Source: Paenibacillus sp. VTT E-133291 (GTDB lineage: Bacteria > Bacillota > Bacilli > Paenibacillales > Paenibacillaceae). From it: DNA of 58,787 nucleotides. Of this stretch, positions 7,512 through 15,926 are shown one piece after another (the stretch's first letter is position 1; every line of letters starts with the position of its first letter). The notes below the pieces were generated by a model. It saw nothing but the letters and a program-made list of their open reading frames with translations, had not been told where the DNA came from and searched no databases. The stretch covers positions 1 to 58,787 of the forward strand of contig NZ_NFVA01000041.1 in the NCBI RefSeq assembly GCF_002264395.1. Reading direction: 5' to 3'. A program made the position numbers and the translations under genes.

Positions 7512-9151
7512 GGTATTAGCTTTCCTTTCCGAAGCTCCTCTTGCAACGCACGGAGTCTGCTGTGCTTTGTGGTGAAGGCAATGAGGAACTCTTCCCACCG
7601 TTCTTCTTGTTTCATTTTTTTATACAGCTTGGATAATCGCTTCAATAGTTTCACAGCCGCTTTGTAGCTATGTCTATTCTTATCCAGCACAAATCTTTCG
7701 ACGGCCTGGTGGTAGAAGGGAAGCAGAACTCCGGGTGCGTTTTTCTCCATAGGCTGGAGGTCTGTAACACGAAATTCGGAAGGCAGCTTACCGATGGACA
7801 GTTGATAATCCATCCATGTCTGCCATTTTTCATAGGTAATTAACTTCTCTTCGTATACTTCTCCAGAGATAGGTAACATGGCGGCTAATGTATTCCACAT
7901 CTGAGGCTCAGCTTCAGGAAGATGGCGAACGGCCTCTTCCCATCTGTTCGAATAGGTATTCAGATTATAGAGTCTGCTGCTCAGCAGTGGACCGGTCTGA
8001 ACAAGCCAGCCCACCAATCGTGACCATTCACCTGCATCCAGAAGCGGGGAGGTGAAGCTCATCAGCTCATCAGGATGGAGACCTGGGCGCTCGGCAGCCG
8101 TATTCAATAATTCCCAAGCCTTCGGGTCATCCTTCAGATAAAAATACATGCGGCTCTGGGCTAACAGCCAAGCATGGCGTGACAGGGAAGCTCCTAACTC
8201 ACTCTCTGCCTGCTGAAGCTGTTTGATTTCATCAAGGTAAAGCTTAGTTCCACCTGTATTCGGATAAATCCAGTTTCTCCACAGCAGGTCATAGCATAGT
8301 GAAAAAGAGGGCTGATCCCGCAAGCGATCGCGCGACTCCGTCAACATCTCGCGCCGCAAGTAGGTGAGGGTCTCGACAATATGCGGCCACAGATCATATT
8401 CCTGCTCCTGCTCGGAAGACAGCGGGAGTGTGCTTTTTAACAGACGTGTAATTGCTTCCTGTAGCTCTGATACCGCTACTTGCGTGTAATAGCCGAGTGA
8501 TGAGGTGAAGGCGACCTGACCGGGTAGATTAGCGGAAGGCTTAGCCAGCTTTTCTAGAAGAAAAAGATGGGCATGCAGAGTAAATAGCTTGTCCTTTTCC
8601 GGTGATAACTTCGGCTTAAATTTAGTAATGGAGGATAATGCTCGATCCACATATTCAGGATTCCGAGTGGTATGTGCCAGAGGCGTGATGCAGGACGCAA
8701 AATACTCGCGCCACTCCGTGATGCCTCCGTCAGCGATGCGGCTGGCATGTTCTTTTAGCTGCTGCTGGTGCTTTCCATCGGCTCCGGCTGGTGAACTACT
8801 TGATGTTTTTGGAAGAAAAGCTGCGGCCTTGGCGTTAGCTAGAACTTGTACAGACCTATTCTGTTGTTCAGCATAATGGAGCAGCACAGCTGCCATATGC
8901 TTACAATGACCTGAAACAGGGCAGTTACAATGACATCGAGTGAAGCTGTCCAGATCAATCGTAACGCGGTAATCCTCTCTACCCTCAACAAGGGCGCTGA
9001 TCTTAGATGGCTCCATCATAGTGAACGAACGAATACGGCTTTGCTTATAATATTGGAACCCTCGTTTGAGGGTGAGATCATCGAAATAATAGGCGACATT
9101 CTGGATGAGTTTAGTCCACTGCGTATCATCCATAGTATAAGTTGGTTGCAT
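7508..9151 (-). CDS. SWIM zinc-finger protein
   Basis: Protein of 547 residues with a SWIM zinc finger near its N terminus. The cluster CHCNCPVSGHCKH (residues 73-85) fits CxC-xn-CxH, a fold proposed to bind DNA or proteins. The rest looks helical and carries no other motif that I recognise. The start ATG has AGGAG nine bases upstream. The stop codon overlaps the start of the SNF2 ATPase gene, so the two are translationally coupled. SWIM proteins encoded next to SNF2 ATPases are known in many bacteria, and a working partnership is the usual inference. A role in DNA transactions is likely; the exact process is unknown. Confidence 0.88.
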   Translation of the reverse strand: MQPTYTMDDTQWTKLIQNVAYYFDDLTLKRGFQYYKQSRIRSFTMMEPSKISALVEGREDYRVTIDLDSFTRCHCNCPVSGHCKHMAAVLLHYAEQQNRSVQVLANAKAAAFLPKTSSSSPAGADGKHQQQLKEHASRIADGGITEWREYFASCITPLAHTTRNPEYVDRALSSITKFKPKLSPEKDKLFTLHAHLFLLEKLAKPSANLPGQVAFTSSLGYYTQVAVSELQEAITRLLKSTLPLSSEQEQEYDLWPHIVETLTYLRREMLTESRDRLRDQPSFSLCYDLLWRNWIYPNTGGTKLYLDEIKQLQQAESELGASLSRHAWLLAQSRMYFYLKDDPKAWELLNTAAERPGLHPDELMSFTSPLLDAGEWSRLVGWLVQTGPLLSSRLYNLNTYSNRWEEAVRHLPEAEPQMWNTLAAMLPISGEVYEEKLITYEKWQTWMDYQLSIGKLPSEFRVTDLQPMEKNAPGVLLPFYHQAVERFVLDKNRHSYKAAVKLLKRLSKLYKKMKQEERWEEFLIAFTTKHSRLRALQEELRKGKLIP

Positions 9152-9311
9152 ACAATTGGTCTCCTGTAAGAAAAATGGTCGTTATTTGACTTTCATTATA
9201 TCATTTCTTTTTGAGTAGGATGTTTTGGGGTTGTAATGAATGCGAAATTTGCGGGCTTGTATGGAATGTGGGGCCTAAACATATAATAATCGTGCTGTAT
9301 TGTGAAGTATA

Positions 9312-9339
9312 GATCAAACAAAGGTCAAAATTGGTCAAA
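9312..9339 (+). promoter_or_regulatory. CtsR operator 1 (distal) upstream of hsp20
   Basis: GGTCAAAATTGGTCAAA at 9323-9339 is a perfect tandem pair of the CtsR heptad with a three-base spacer. A degenerate third heptad, GATCAAA, sits at 9312-9318. A TATAAT at 9282-9287 upstream could be the -10 of a second promoter controlled by this site. Confidence 0.82.
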
Positions 9340-9417
9340 TAAATAAAAGGAACTAATTTAGTCGTCTTAAATCAGCTAATTTACCTGAATTTGAGCAATA
9401 ATCGCCTTAAATCGGTT

Positions 9418-9446
9418 TTGTTATTCCTCTAATAGGGGACTATAAT
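9418..9446 (+). promoter_or_regulatory. SigA-type promoter of hsp20
   Basis: TTGTTA at 9418-9423 and a consensus TATAAT at 9441-9446 are separated by 17 bases. The CtsR operator at 9456-9472 covers the expected start point, as expected for repression. Confidence 0.75.
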
Positions 9447-9448
9447 AA

Positions 9449-9472
9449 GGTCATAGGTCAAATAAAGTCAAA
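9449..9472 (+). promoter_or_regulatory. CtsR operator 2 (proximal), overlapping the hsp20 start point
   Basis: GGTCAAATAAAGTCAAA at 9456-9472 matches the CtsR consensus of two direct heptads with a three-base spacer. A partial third heptad, GGTCATA, abuts it at 9449-9455. The site begins ten bases after the -10 box, so bound CtsR would block transcription until heat or protein damage inactivates it. Confidence 0.88.
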
Positions 9473-9494
9473 GTTAATGAGAGGAGAATGGATC

Positions 9495-9962
9495 ATGTTT
9501 GATTTGGTTCCTTTTGGTAAACGTAGAGAGGATGCTTTTGGTATGCTGGCTAAGTCTTTGAATGATGTTTTTAATGATGATTTTTTTGCGCCGATCAAGA
9601 GCTCCACGATGTCCTTCAGAACGGATATTCGCGAGAGTGAGCAGGCTTACCTGATTGAAGCTGAACTTCCTGGCTTTAAAAAAGAAGAAATCGACATTGA
9701 TTATGCCAGTCCTTACTTGACGATTAAAGCGGTGCGGAAGGAAGAGAATGCGGAGGAGAACAAGGAGCATCAAATTGTACGTAGAGAACGTCGATATGGT
9801 GAATATGTTCGCAGATTCTATGTTCAGGATATTGCAGTGGAAGAGATTCGCGCGTCTTTAAAAGACGGATTACTGAAGCTGGAGGTTCCAAAACAGCAAA
9901 AACCGCAAGGGAAACGCATTGAGATTCAAGATGGAGATTCTAGCGCTTCGCAGTCTGAATAA
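9495..9962 (+). CDS. Hsp20/alpha-crystallin small heat-shock protein
   Basis: ATP-independent holdase chaperone of 155 residues that keeps unfolding proteins soluble for refolding by DnaK or ClpB. The alpha-crystallin domain spans about residues 37-135. It includes FRTDIRESEQAYLIEAELPG and the closing KDGLLKLEVPKQ, the hallmark A-x-x-x-n-G-v-L strand. The polar tail is short. The frame is open to an earlier ATG at 9477, but AGAGGAG at 9480-9486 lies inside that extension and is spaced eight bases from the ATG at 9495. Two CtsR operators and a SigA promoter lie upstream, so it should be heat-induced through CtsR. It is followed by a J-domain gene and clpB, forming a protein-quality-control island. 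Confidence 0.93.
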   Translation: MFDLVPFGKRREDAFGMLAKSLNDVFNDDFFAPIKSSTMSFRTDIRESEQAYLIEAELPGFKKEEIDIDYASPYLTIKAVRKEENAEENKEHQIVRRERRYGEYVRRFYVQDIAVEEIRASLKDGLLKLEVPKQQKPQGKRIEIQDGDSSASQSE

Positions 9963-10039
9963 GCATAATTTAGACGGAATTAGTTTCCGTTCAGCATCTT
10001 AGAGATAGGCAGCGAGCTTTAATATAGTGTTATGCATAG

Positions 10040-10083
10040 AAGGCGCATTGTAGTGGAGGATTCCGGCTATGGTGCGTCTTTTC
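10040..10083 (+). terminator. Possible terminator/attenuator between hsp20 and the J-protein gene
   Basis: AAGGCGCA (10040-10047) pairs with TGCGTCTT (10073-10080), with one G-U pair, and is followed by TTCT. The loop is long and the T run is short, so this may only partly stop transcription. Confidence 0.45.
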
Positions 10084-10135
10084 TCGGAAACATACGATGA
10101 GTTGTATTTAATAAGCGTTGAAAGGAGGAATCCGA

Positions 10136-11143
10136 GTGGCTAACAACAGCTATTATGATGCTTTGGGCGTGAGCAAAACAGCAACTAAACAGGAAATTAA
10201 AAAGGCTTATCAAAAGCTGGCCAAGAAGTGGCATCCCGATGTGAACAAAGCCCCTGAGGCAGAGGCGAAATTCAAAGAAGCAGCTGAAGCCTATGAAGTG
10301 CTGAGCAATGAGGAGAAACGCAAGCTTTACGATGAGGAGCTGCTTTATGGGGCTCAGCGTGGCAGAGGTGGTGGAGGTGCGTCGAGCGGAGCCTCTTCGT
10401 GGGATTCAAACTTTGGTGGAAGCTGGGGCGGCGGAACTTATTCTGCAGGAGGTTCTGGTATTTCGGAGGAAGATTTGTTCGGAATGTTTTTTGGGAATCG
10501 GGGATCGGCGGATCGCGCTGGCTTTGATTTCTTTTCTAGTAGTGGTAGTGGGCGTTCGAACAGCAATCCATGGGGTGAGGCGCGCAGTAGGGCGCAGGCG
10601 CAGCTGGATATTACATTGGAGCAGGCCTATAAGGGAGCAACTGTAAGAGTGCAGATCGGTGATAAAACTGTGGACGTTCAAGTTCCGGCGGGATCTAGTG
10701 AAGGCACAATTTTAAAAATCGCAGGTAACACTCAGAATGGCATAGCTCCCGGTGGCGATATACTGCTGGCACTTCATATTCTTTCTCATGATATATACGA
10801 GCTTCGAGCTGGCGACTTATACGGCACGGTTGAAGTTGCTCCATGGCAAGCGGTATTAGGTGGAGAGGTGAAGGTTCCATTACCGGGTGGTAGTGCCGTG
10901 AAATTGAAGATTCCTGCAGGAATTCAAAGTGGTAAAACGCTGCGCATCCCGGGTAAAGGTTTGAAGCGAGAAAATGGTACGAACGGTGATATTTTATTTG
11001 GAATTGAGATTGTTGTCCCTGAGCCAATCAGCGAAGCGGAGAAGAACTTGTACCGTAAACTAGCCGAATCCAGCCTTTTCGAGGCTAGAGCTAAACGTCA
11101 AAGCGCTAGTGCGCAGCGTGAGAAGGCTAAAGTGGGTAATTAA
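10136..11143 (+). CDS. J-domain co-chaperone, CbpA-type (DnaJ without zinc finger)
   Basis: Hsp40 co-chaperone of 335 residues that stimulates the ATPase of DnaK. The J domain occupies residues 1-68, with the invariant HPD in KKWHPDVNKAPE near residue 33. A Gly/Ser/Phe-rich linker (about 75-145) follows, then the two beta-barrel substrate-binding domains of the DnaJ C-terminal type, including VPLPGGSAVKLKIPAG and the GKTLRIPGKGL motif. The CxxCxGxG zinc-finger repeats of true DnaJ are absent, which makes it CbpA-like. The frame extends upstream to a TTG at 10118, but AAAGGAGGA precedes the GTG at 10136 at the correct distance. It lies between hsp20 and clpB on the same strand; no CtsR operator was seen directly upstream. 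Confidence 0.9.
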   Translation: MANNSYYDALGVSKTATKQEIKKAYQKLAKKWHPDVNKAPEAEAKFKEAAEAYEVLSNEEKRKLYDEELLYGAQRGRGGGGASSGASSWDSNFGGSWGGGTYSAGGSGISEEDLFGMFFGNRGSADRAGFDFFSSSGSGRSNSNPWGEARSRAQAQLDITLEQAYKGATVRVQIGDKTVDVQVPAGSSEGTILKIAGNTQNGIAPGGDILLALHILSHDIYELRAGDLYGTVEVAPWQAVLGGEVKVPLPGGSAVKLKIPAGIQSGKTLRIPGKGLKRENGTNGDILFGIEIVVPEPISEAEKNLYRKLAESSLFEARAKRQSASAQREKAKVGN

Positions 11144-11326
11144 TTAGGTAGGTAAAGAGGTAGAAGTAAAGGTGATTTCGCGTGTTGGAGGTCAACTCTG
11201 GCTGGTGAATAGGGGAAATGGAATGCTAGTTGTAGAAAAGTAACTTGATTAGAAACTAACTATAGAAGAGACTTATGCTGAAACGAGTAGTGAAGGCACG
11301 TCGGGTAAAACAAAGGTAAAAATACC

Positions 11327-11470
11327 TTGGATCGCGTGGATTTCGGCTCGGTGAGCGAAAAGAAGAGCAAAAAAGCCTCGGATTGCACTAAATGTGGCTC
11401 AATGAGCGAAAAGAAGAGCAAAAAAGCCACGGATTGCGCCAAATGCGGCCGATTCGCCCAAATGTACGGG
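11327..11470 (+). repeat. 51-bp intergenic tandem repeat, about 2.7 copies
   Basis: Near-identical units begin with GGC at 11345, 11396 and 11447, an exact 51-base period. A partial unit precedes them (from about 11327), and the third copy decays after roughly 20 bases. The central block GAGCGAAAAGAAGAGC and the following run of A are identical in the two full copies. The period is a multiple of three, so both strands stay open. The forward frame would encode repeats with DCxKCG, and the reverse frame gives hydrophobic repeats. No ribosome binding site fits either frame, so I treat it as non-coding. It occupies the leader of clpB. Confidence 0.85.
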
Positions 11471-11550
11471 ATTAATCCCGCTAATCAAACCGATCCCGGT
11501 CCAAACGGCCGATCCCATATATCATTCTTAAATAGAAAGGTGAGAGAGCT

Positions 11551-14193
11551 ATGGATTTCAATAAACTTACTCAAAAGCTGCAGGAAGCAGTGGCTGCGGC
11601 GCAGTCGCTTGCTTCAGACAGCGGTCATCAGGAGATCGATAATCTCCATCTGTTAAAAGCGTTACTCCAGCAGCAAGAAGGCTTACTGCCAAGACTACTG
11701 CAAAAGATGAATGTACCCGTAGCTGAGATGCTGCGAAGCACGGATGAACTGCTTCAGCGTAAGCCAAGCATAAGCGGATCAGGGGCAAGCACGGTACGGC
11801 GTTATGCCTCGCAATCGCTGATTCATCTGCTGGAACAGGCGGAGAAAGAAGCAGCGAAAATGCAAGATGAGTTTGTTTCGGTAGAGCATGCAGTGCTGGC
11901 CATGGTGTCGGATTCGAGCAGGGAGAATCGAGAGCTGCGTGATCTTTTTGTCAGTCGTGGATTAACACGCGAGAAGCTGATGTCTATCCTTGCTGAGATT
12001 CGTGGGCATCAGCGTGTGACGAGTCGGGAGCCGGAGGCTACTTATGAGGTACTTGAGAAATACGGGCGTGATCTTGTAGCAGAGGTTCGCGCGGGCAAGA
12101 TCGATCCCGTTATCGGACGAGACGCAGAGATACGCCGTGTGATCCGTATTCTGTCCCGTAAAACGAAGAATAACCCTGTCCTCATCGGTGAGCCAGGTGT
12201 AGGGAAAACTGCGATTGTAGAAGGCTTGGCTCACCGGATTGTACGCAAGGACGTGCCAGAGGGACTGAAGGATAAGACGATTTTCTCACTGGATATGAGT
12301 TCCCTTGTAGCAGGCGCGAAGTTCCGTGGTGAATTTGAAGAACGTCTGCAGGCGGTACTGAGGGAAGTTCGTGAAAGTAACGGCCGTATTATTCTGTTTA
12401 TTGATGAGCTGCACACGATTGTAGGCGCAGGTAAAACCGAAGGCTCGATGGACGCGGGCAATATGCTGAAGCCGATGCTGGCCCGGGGTGAACTGCACTG
12501 TATCGGTGCCACAACGCTTGATGAATACCGCAAGTATATAGAGAAGGACCCTGCGCTGGAGCGCCGTTTCCAACAGGTGCTGGTCAGCGAACCGGATGTT
12601 GAGGATACGATCTCAATTCTGCGTGGGTTGAAGGAACGTTTCGAAGTCCATCACGGGGTCAAAATCCATGACAGCGCCCTTGTTGCTGCTGGCGTTCTGT
12701 CTAACCGCTACATTACGGATCGTTTTTTGCCGGACAAAGCGATCGACTTAGTGGATGAAGCCTGCGCCATGATCCGGACGGAGATTGACTCCATGCCAGG
12801 TGAGATGGATGAAGTGACCCGCCGTCTGATGCAGATGGAGATTGAAGAAGCAGCGCTCAAAAAAGAAACGGATGACGCCAGCAAACGCCGTCTGGAAATC
12901 TTACAACGTGAACTCGCTGATCTCAAGGAGAAGCAGCTTGGGATGACTGCACGTTGGGAGAAGGAAAAATCAGCGATTCAAGGCATCCGCGACCTCAAAA
13001 AACGGTTGGAGCAAGCCCGCAAGGATTTGGTCGATGCACAGGAGGAATACGATCTTAATAAATCGGCGGAACTTAGCTATGGCATCATTCCTGATCTGGA
13101 GCGGCAATTGAAAGCAGCAGAAGAAGCGGCACAGCAGGATCAGGATACAAGATTATTGCGTGAAGCTGTAACCGAGGAGGAGATTGCAGATATTGTATCG
13201 CGTTGGACGGGCGTTCCAGTTAGCCGACTGGTCGAAGGCGAACGGGATAAGCTGCTGCGTCTGGAAGATACGCTGCATGAACGGGTTGTGGGCCAAGATG
13301 AAGCGGTCAGCTTAGTGGCCGATGCTGTGCTCCGGGCTAGAGCAGGGATCAAAGATCCGAATCGGCCAATCGGTTCCTTCCTGTTCCTCGGCCCGACTGG
13401 CGTAGGGAAGACGGAGCTGGCTAAATCGCTTGCAGTCTCTCTGTTTGATCGCGAAGATGGCATGATTCGTATTGATATGTCGGAGTATATGGAGAAGCAC
13501 AGTGTTTCTCGCTTGGTCGGTGCACCTCCGGGATATGTCGGGTATGAGGAAGGTGGACAGCTCACAGAAGCCGTGCGGCGTCAGCCTTATACGGTTGTTC
13601 TGCTCGATGAAGTGGAGAAGGCGCACCCCGATGTATTTAATATTCTACTGCAGCTGCTTGATGATGGACGGCTGACCGATTCACAGGGCCGGATGGTCGA
13701 CTTCAAGAACACGATCATTATCATGACCTCAAATATCGGTTCACCACATCTGATTCAAGGCACCGATGAGAAGGGTCAGCTTACGGAGGCTGCTAAGGAC
13801 AGAGTGATGAAGGAACTGAGTGGTCAATTCCGTCCTGAGTTTCTGAACCGGGTTGACGATATTGTGATGTTCAAGCCGTTGACCCTGGGCGAGATCGAGA
13901 AAATCGTGGACAAACTGGTAGATGGATTACGTTTGCGCCTTGCTGAACGGGAGATTGGTCTTGAGTTAACTGAGCCGGCGGTACGTTTTATCGCTAAGGA
14001 AGGTTTTGATCCAGTGTATGGGGCGAGACCGCTGAAACGCTTCATCCAGCGTAGTCTGGAGACCCGTGTGGCACGTGCGATCATTGCTGGTGAAGCCGCA
14101 GAAGGTACAGTGATTCAAGTAGACGAATCCGGCGGCGAGCTGACGGTGAGCATAATCAAACCAGATGTCGATGAACCACAGCGTACTGAATAA
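11551..14193 (+). CDS. clpB: ClpB disaggregase (Hsp104 family)
   Basis: Hexameric AAA+ chaperone of 880 residues that extracts polypeptides from aggregates together with DnaK/DnaJ. The order of parts is complete: N-terminal Clp domain (1-150), first AAA+ module with Walker A GEPGVGKT near residue 213, the coiled-coil middle domain (about 405-525) that separates ClpB from ClpC and ClpA, the second AAA+ module with GPTGVGKT near 614, and the conserved C-terminal D2-small domain. The start ATG has AAAGGTGAG upstream. The gene follows hsp20 and the J-protein. I see neither a CtsR nor a CIRCE operator in the 400 bases before it, which hold a 51-bp tandem repeat instead. Transcription ends at the strong hairpin at 14231-14276. 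Confidence 0.97.
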   Translation: MDFNKLTQKLQEAVAAAQSLASDSGHQEIDNLHLLKALLQQQEGLLPRLLQKMNVPVAEMLRSTDELLQRKPSISGSGASTVRRYASQSLIHLLEQAEKEAAKMQDEFVSVEHAVLAMVSDSSRENRELRDLFVSRGLTREKLMSILAEIRGHQRVTSREPEATYEVLEKYGRDLVAEVRAGKIDPVIGRDAEIRRVIRILSRKTKNNPVLIGEPGVGKTAIVEGLAHRIVRKDVPEGLKDKTIFSLDMSSLVAGAKFRGEFEERLQAVLREVRESNGRIILFIDELHTIVGAGKTEGSMDAGNMLKPMLARGELHCIGATTLDEYRKYIEKDPALERRFQQVLVSEPDVEDTISILRGLKERFEVHHGVKIHDSALVAAGVLSNRYITDRFLPDKAIDLVDEACAMIRTEIDSMPGEMDEVTRRLMQMEIEEAALKKETDDASKRRLEILQRELADLKEKQLGMTARWEKEKSAIQGIRDLKKRLEQARKDLVDAQEEYDLNKSAELSYGIIPDLERQLKAAEEAAQQDQDTRLLREAVTEEEIADIVSRWTGVPVSRLVEGERDKLLRLEDTLHERVVGQDEAVSLVADAVLRARAGIKDPNRPIGSFLFLGPTGVGKTELAKSLAVSLFDREDGMIRIDMSEYMEKHSVSRLVGAPPGYVGYEEGGQLTEAVRRQPYTVVLLDEVEKAHPDVFNILLQLLDDGRLTDSQGRMVDFKNTIIIMTSNIGSPHLIQGTDEKGQLTEAAKDRVMKELSGQFRPEFLNRVDDIVMFKPLTLGEIEKIVDKLVDGLRLRLAEREIGLELTEPAVRFIAKEGFDPVYGARPLKRFIQRSLETRVARAIIAGEAAEGTVIQVDESGGELTVSIIKPDVDEPQRTE

Positions 14194-14230
14194 GAGGAAG
14201 TTAGCAAAACGGATTGTACTATGTGAAAAT

Positions 14231-14276
14231 AAATGACGTCCACAAAGCCATTAAGGTTTTGTGGACGTCATTTTTA
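14231..14276. terminator. Strong terminator after clpB, probably bidirectional
   Basis: AAATGACGTCCACAAA (14231-14246) pairs perfectly with TTTGTGGACGTCATTT (14258-14273), extended by three inner pairs around a small loop. T-rich sequence follows on the right, and an A-rich stretch precedes it on the left. It can serve clpB and the converging glycosyltransferase gene. Confidence 0.88.
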
Positions 14277-14285
14277 TGATTACAC

Positions 14286-15926
14286 TCACTCCACCCAAGG
14301 TATTAAATGAGGGTGTTCATCCAGAATGGACAGGTATTGCTCCTTCCAGCCGTATTGGCCATCGGGATCAAGGAGCATGTAACGCAGATATTTTTCTAAG
14401 CGGAACTCTGCCTTCGACCAACCGAGATGCTTGAGTCGCAAGTTGCTTAGCTGGTGGGGAAGCTCGAAGACATTCTCCGGGAATCGCCCACAGTGCTGTG
14501 GAGATTCGTTCCATACATAGTTGAAGTCTTCTTTATAACGAAGCAGAAAAGGACGATAGTTCATATGAGAGCGCCAGTAAATATCTTCTCTGTAATGAGT
14601 GGCGTTCCATAAATCGTAGAGACGGAAACAGAATAGATCGACCTCGTCAGCGTACAGCAAGGGTTCGATATTTGCCGCGAAACTTGCTTCAAAGATTTCG
14701 TCTGCATCCAGACTTAGAATCCACTCGGGCTTCGTCTTCAGAACCTCTTCCCATTGCTGCTTTCGCAGCTCGATTTCATTGCTGAATTTGGATATGGTAT
14801 TGTGCACCAGATGAACGGGGATGCCTTCAAGTACCTCCAGGCAGATCGCTGCTGAATTATCGGTGCTGCCATCATCGATAATGACGGCCTCGTCGATGTA
14901 TTTGCGATGCTCCTCCAGAACCTGTCGCAGAAAACGTCCACTTTCATTTTTCACAACCATGGTCAGGGTTAGCTTGGGCCGCTTTCTGGCTGGGGGGATT
15001 GTCTCTTTGGAGCTTTCGTTGTTTGGATTGTCTGTGGTGGGTGTCTGCATTACTGATTCAGGTACTTCGTCCGTAGATGAATTGTTCCCAGTATCAGTGG
15101 CTTCAGCTTTGGGCTCCGTAGTTTCTTTGATGAAAGCCTCAACTTTACTCAAATCACTGTCTCTATACAAGTGTAGCGCCGGATAATGGGTATCGACGAA
15201 CAAGGGGATGCCAAGGGCTGCGGCACGAATGCAGAAATGACGGTCTTCCCCCCAGTATGAAATGTTGCGAATTTGATTATAGCTAACGCCGGCTTTTATC
15301 GCATGCTGACTAATCAATGTACAAGCCCCGAGTCCGCCTACCTCATAGATTCCTGGAATCCGCATCTTTGCTATGAATTCATGAAATCTGCGATTAATCT
15401 CCTCTGGTTGCAGTTTTTCACCGGGCAGTAGCTCCCATTGATTGTATTCGTCGTGCATCCATACCTGCGGCTGAAACATAGTCTCTGGCTGCCACTGCGT
15501 CCAGAACACCTCTGAAATAATATCCTTGTTCGTACCTATTAGATGTCTGAGGGTATCAGGATGGAGAATGAGATCAGAGTCAATAAGGAATAAATAATCA
15601 TAGTTCAAGGTTTGAGCGCGGTTGATCATGAGATTCTTAAAATTGGCTACTTTCCAGACTAAATCGGTATTCCAGAAGTGGGTAGTATCATTGCGAATAT
15701 ACGCATCGTGAAAGCCGGAGCTCTGAAGATAAATATGATCACCCATACTTTTGAATTCCTGGAGCAGCCGACTAGATTCCTGATCATCATTATCATCAAT
15801 TAGATGGAAATCCAGCTCGATATTGGCTACGTTCAGACGAAGCAGGGAATTCAGGAATTCTTTTAAAACCGTAGGCTTCTGGTGAATTGGACTGCCGATC
15901 AATACGCGAATCTTGTTTTCCGTCAT
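14286..15926 (-). CDS. Two-domain glycosyltransferase (GT-A fold twice)
   Basis: Protein of 546 residues with two glycosyltransferase-like halves. The N-terminal half (about 1-265) has LIDDNDD and the metal-binding LIDSDLI, plus a late GEDRHFCIRAAALG segment typical of GT-A enzymes that process polysaccharide or glycoprotein chains. A hydrophilic Ser/Thr/Pro/Asn-rich linker (about 270-320) joins it to a family-2 glycosyltransferase (about 325-546) with the start TLTMVVKNE, IIDDGSTDNS and the DxD motif SLDADEIF. There is no signal peptide, so it is likely cytoplasmic. AAGGAGG lies six bases before the ATG. It is monocistronic, and acceptor and sugar donor cannot be read from the sequence. Confidence 0.88.
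   Translation of the reverse strand: MTENKIRVLIGSPIHQKPTVLKEFLNSLLRLNVANIELDFHLIDDNDDQESSRLLQEFKSMGDHIYLQSSGFHDAYIRNDTTHFWNTDLVWKVANFKNLMINRAQTLNYDYLFLIDSDLILHPDTLRHLIGTNKDIISEVFWTQWQPETMFQPQVWMHDEYNQWELLPGEKLQPEEINRRFHEFIAKMRIPGIYEVGGLGACTLISQHAIKAGVSYNQIRNISYWGEDRHFCIRAAALGIPLFVDTHYPALHLYRDSDLSKVEAFIKETTEPKAEATDTGNNSSTDEVPESVMQTPTTDNPNNESSKETIPPARKRPKLTLTMVVKNESGRFLRQVLEEHRKYIDEAVIIDDGSTDNSAAICLEVLEGIPVHLVHNTISKFSNEIELRKQQWEEVLKTKPEWILSLDADEIFEASFAANIEPLLYADEVDLFCFRLYDLWNATHYREDIYWRSHMNYRPFLLRYKEDFNYVWNESPQHCGRFPENVFELPHQLSNLRLKHLGWSKAEFRLEKYLRYMLLDPDGQYGWKEQYLSILDEHPHLIPWVE

Noticed and set aside
9301..9480. CIRCE (HrcA) operator before hsp20
   Set aside because: The TTAGCACTC inverted repeat is absent; the direct GGTCAAA heptads fit CtsR instead.
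11345..11446. CRISPR array
   Set aside because: The units are contiguous with no unique spacers, and no cas gene is present.
11327..11656. A forward frame of 109 codons with DCxKCG repeats before clpB
   Set aside because: It has no ribosome binding site, runs into clpB in another frame, and its protein repeat is explained by the 51-bp DNA repeat.
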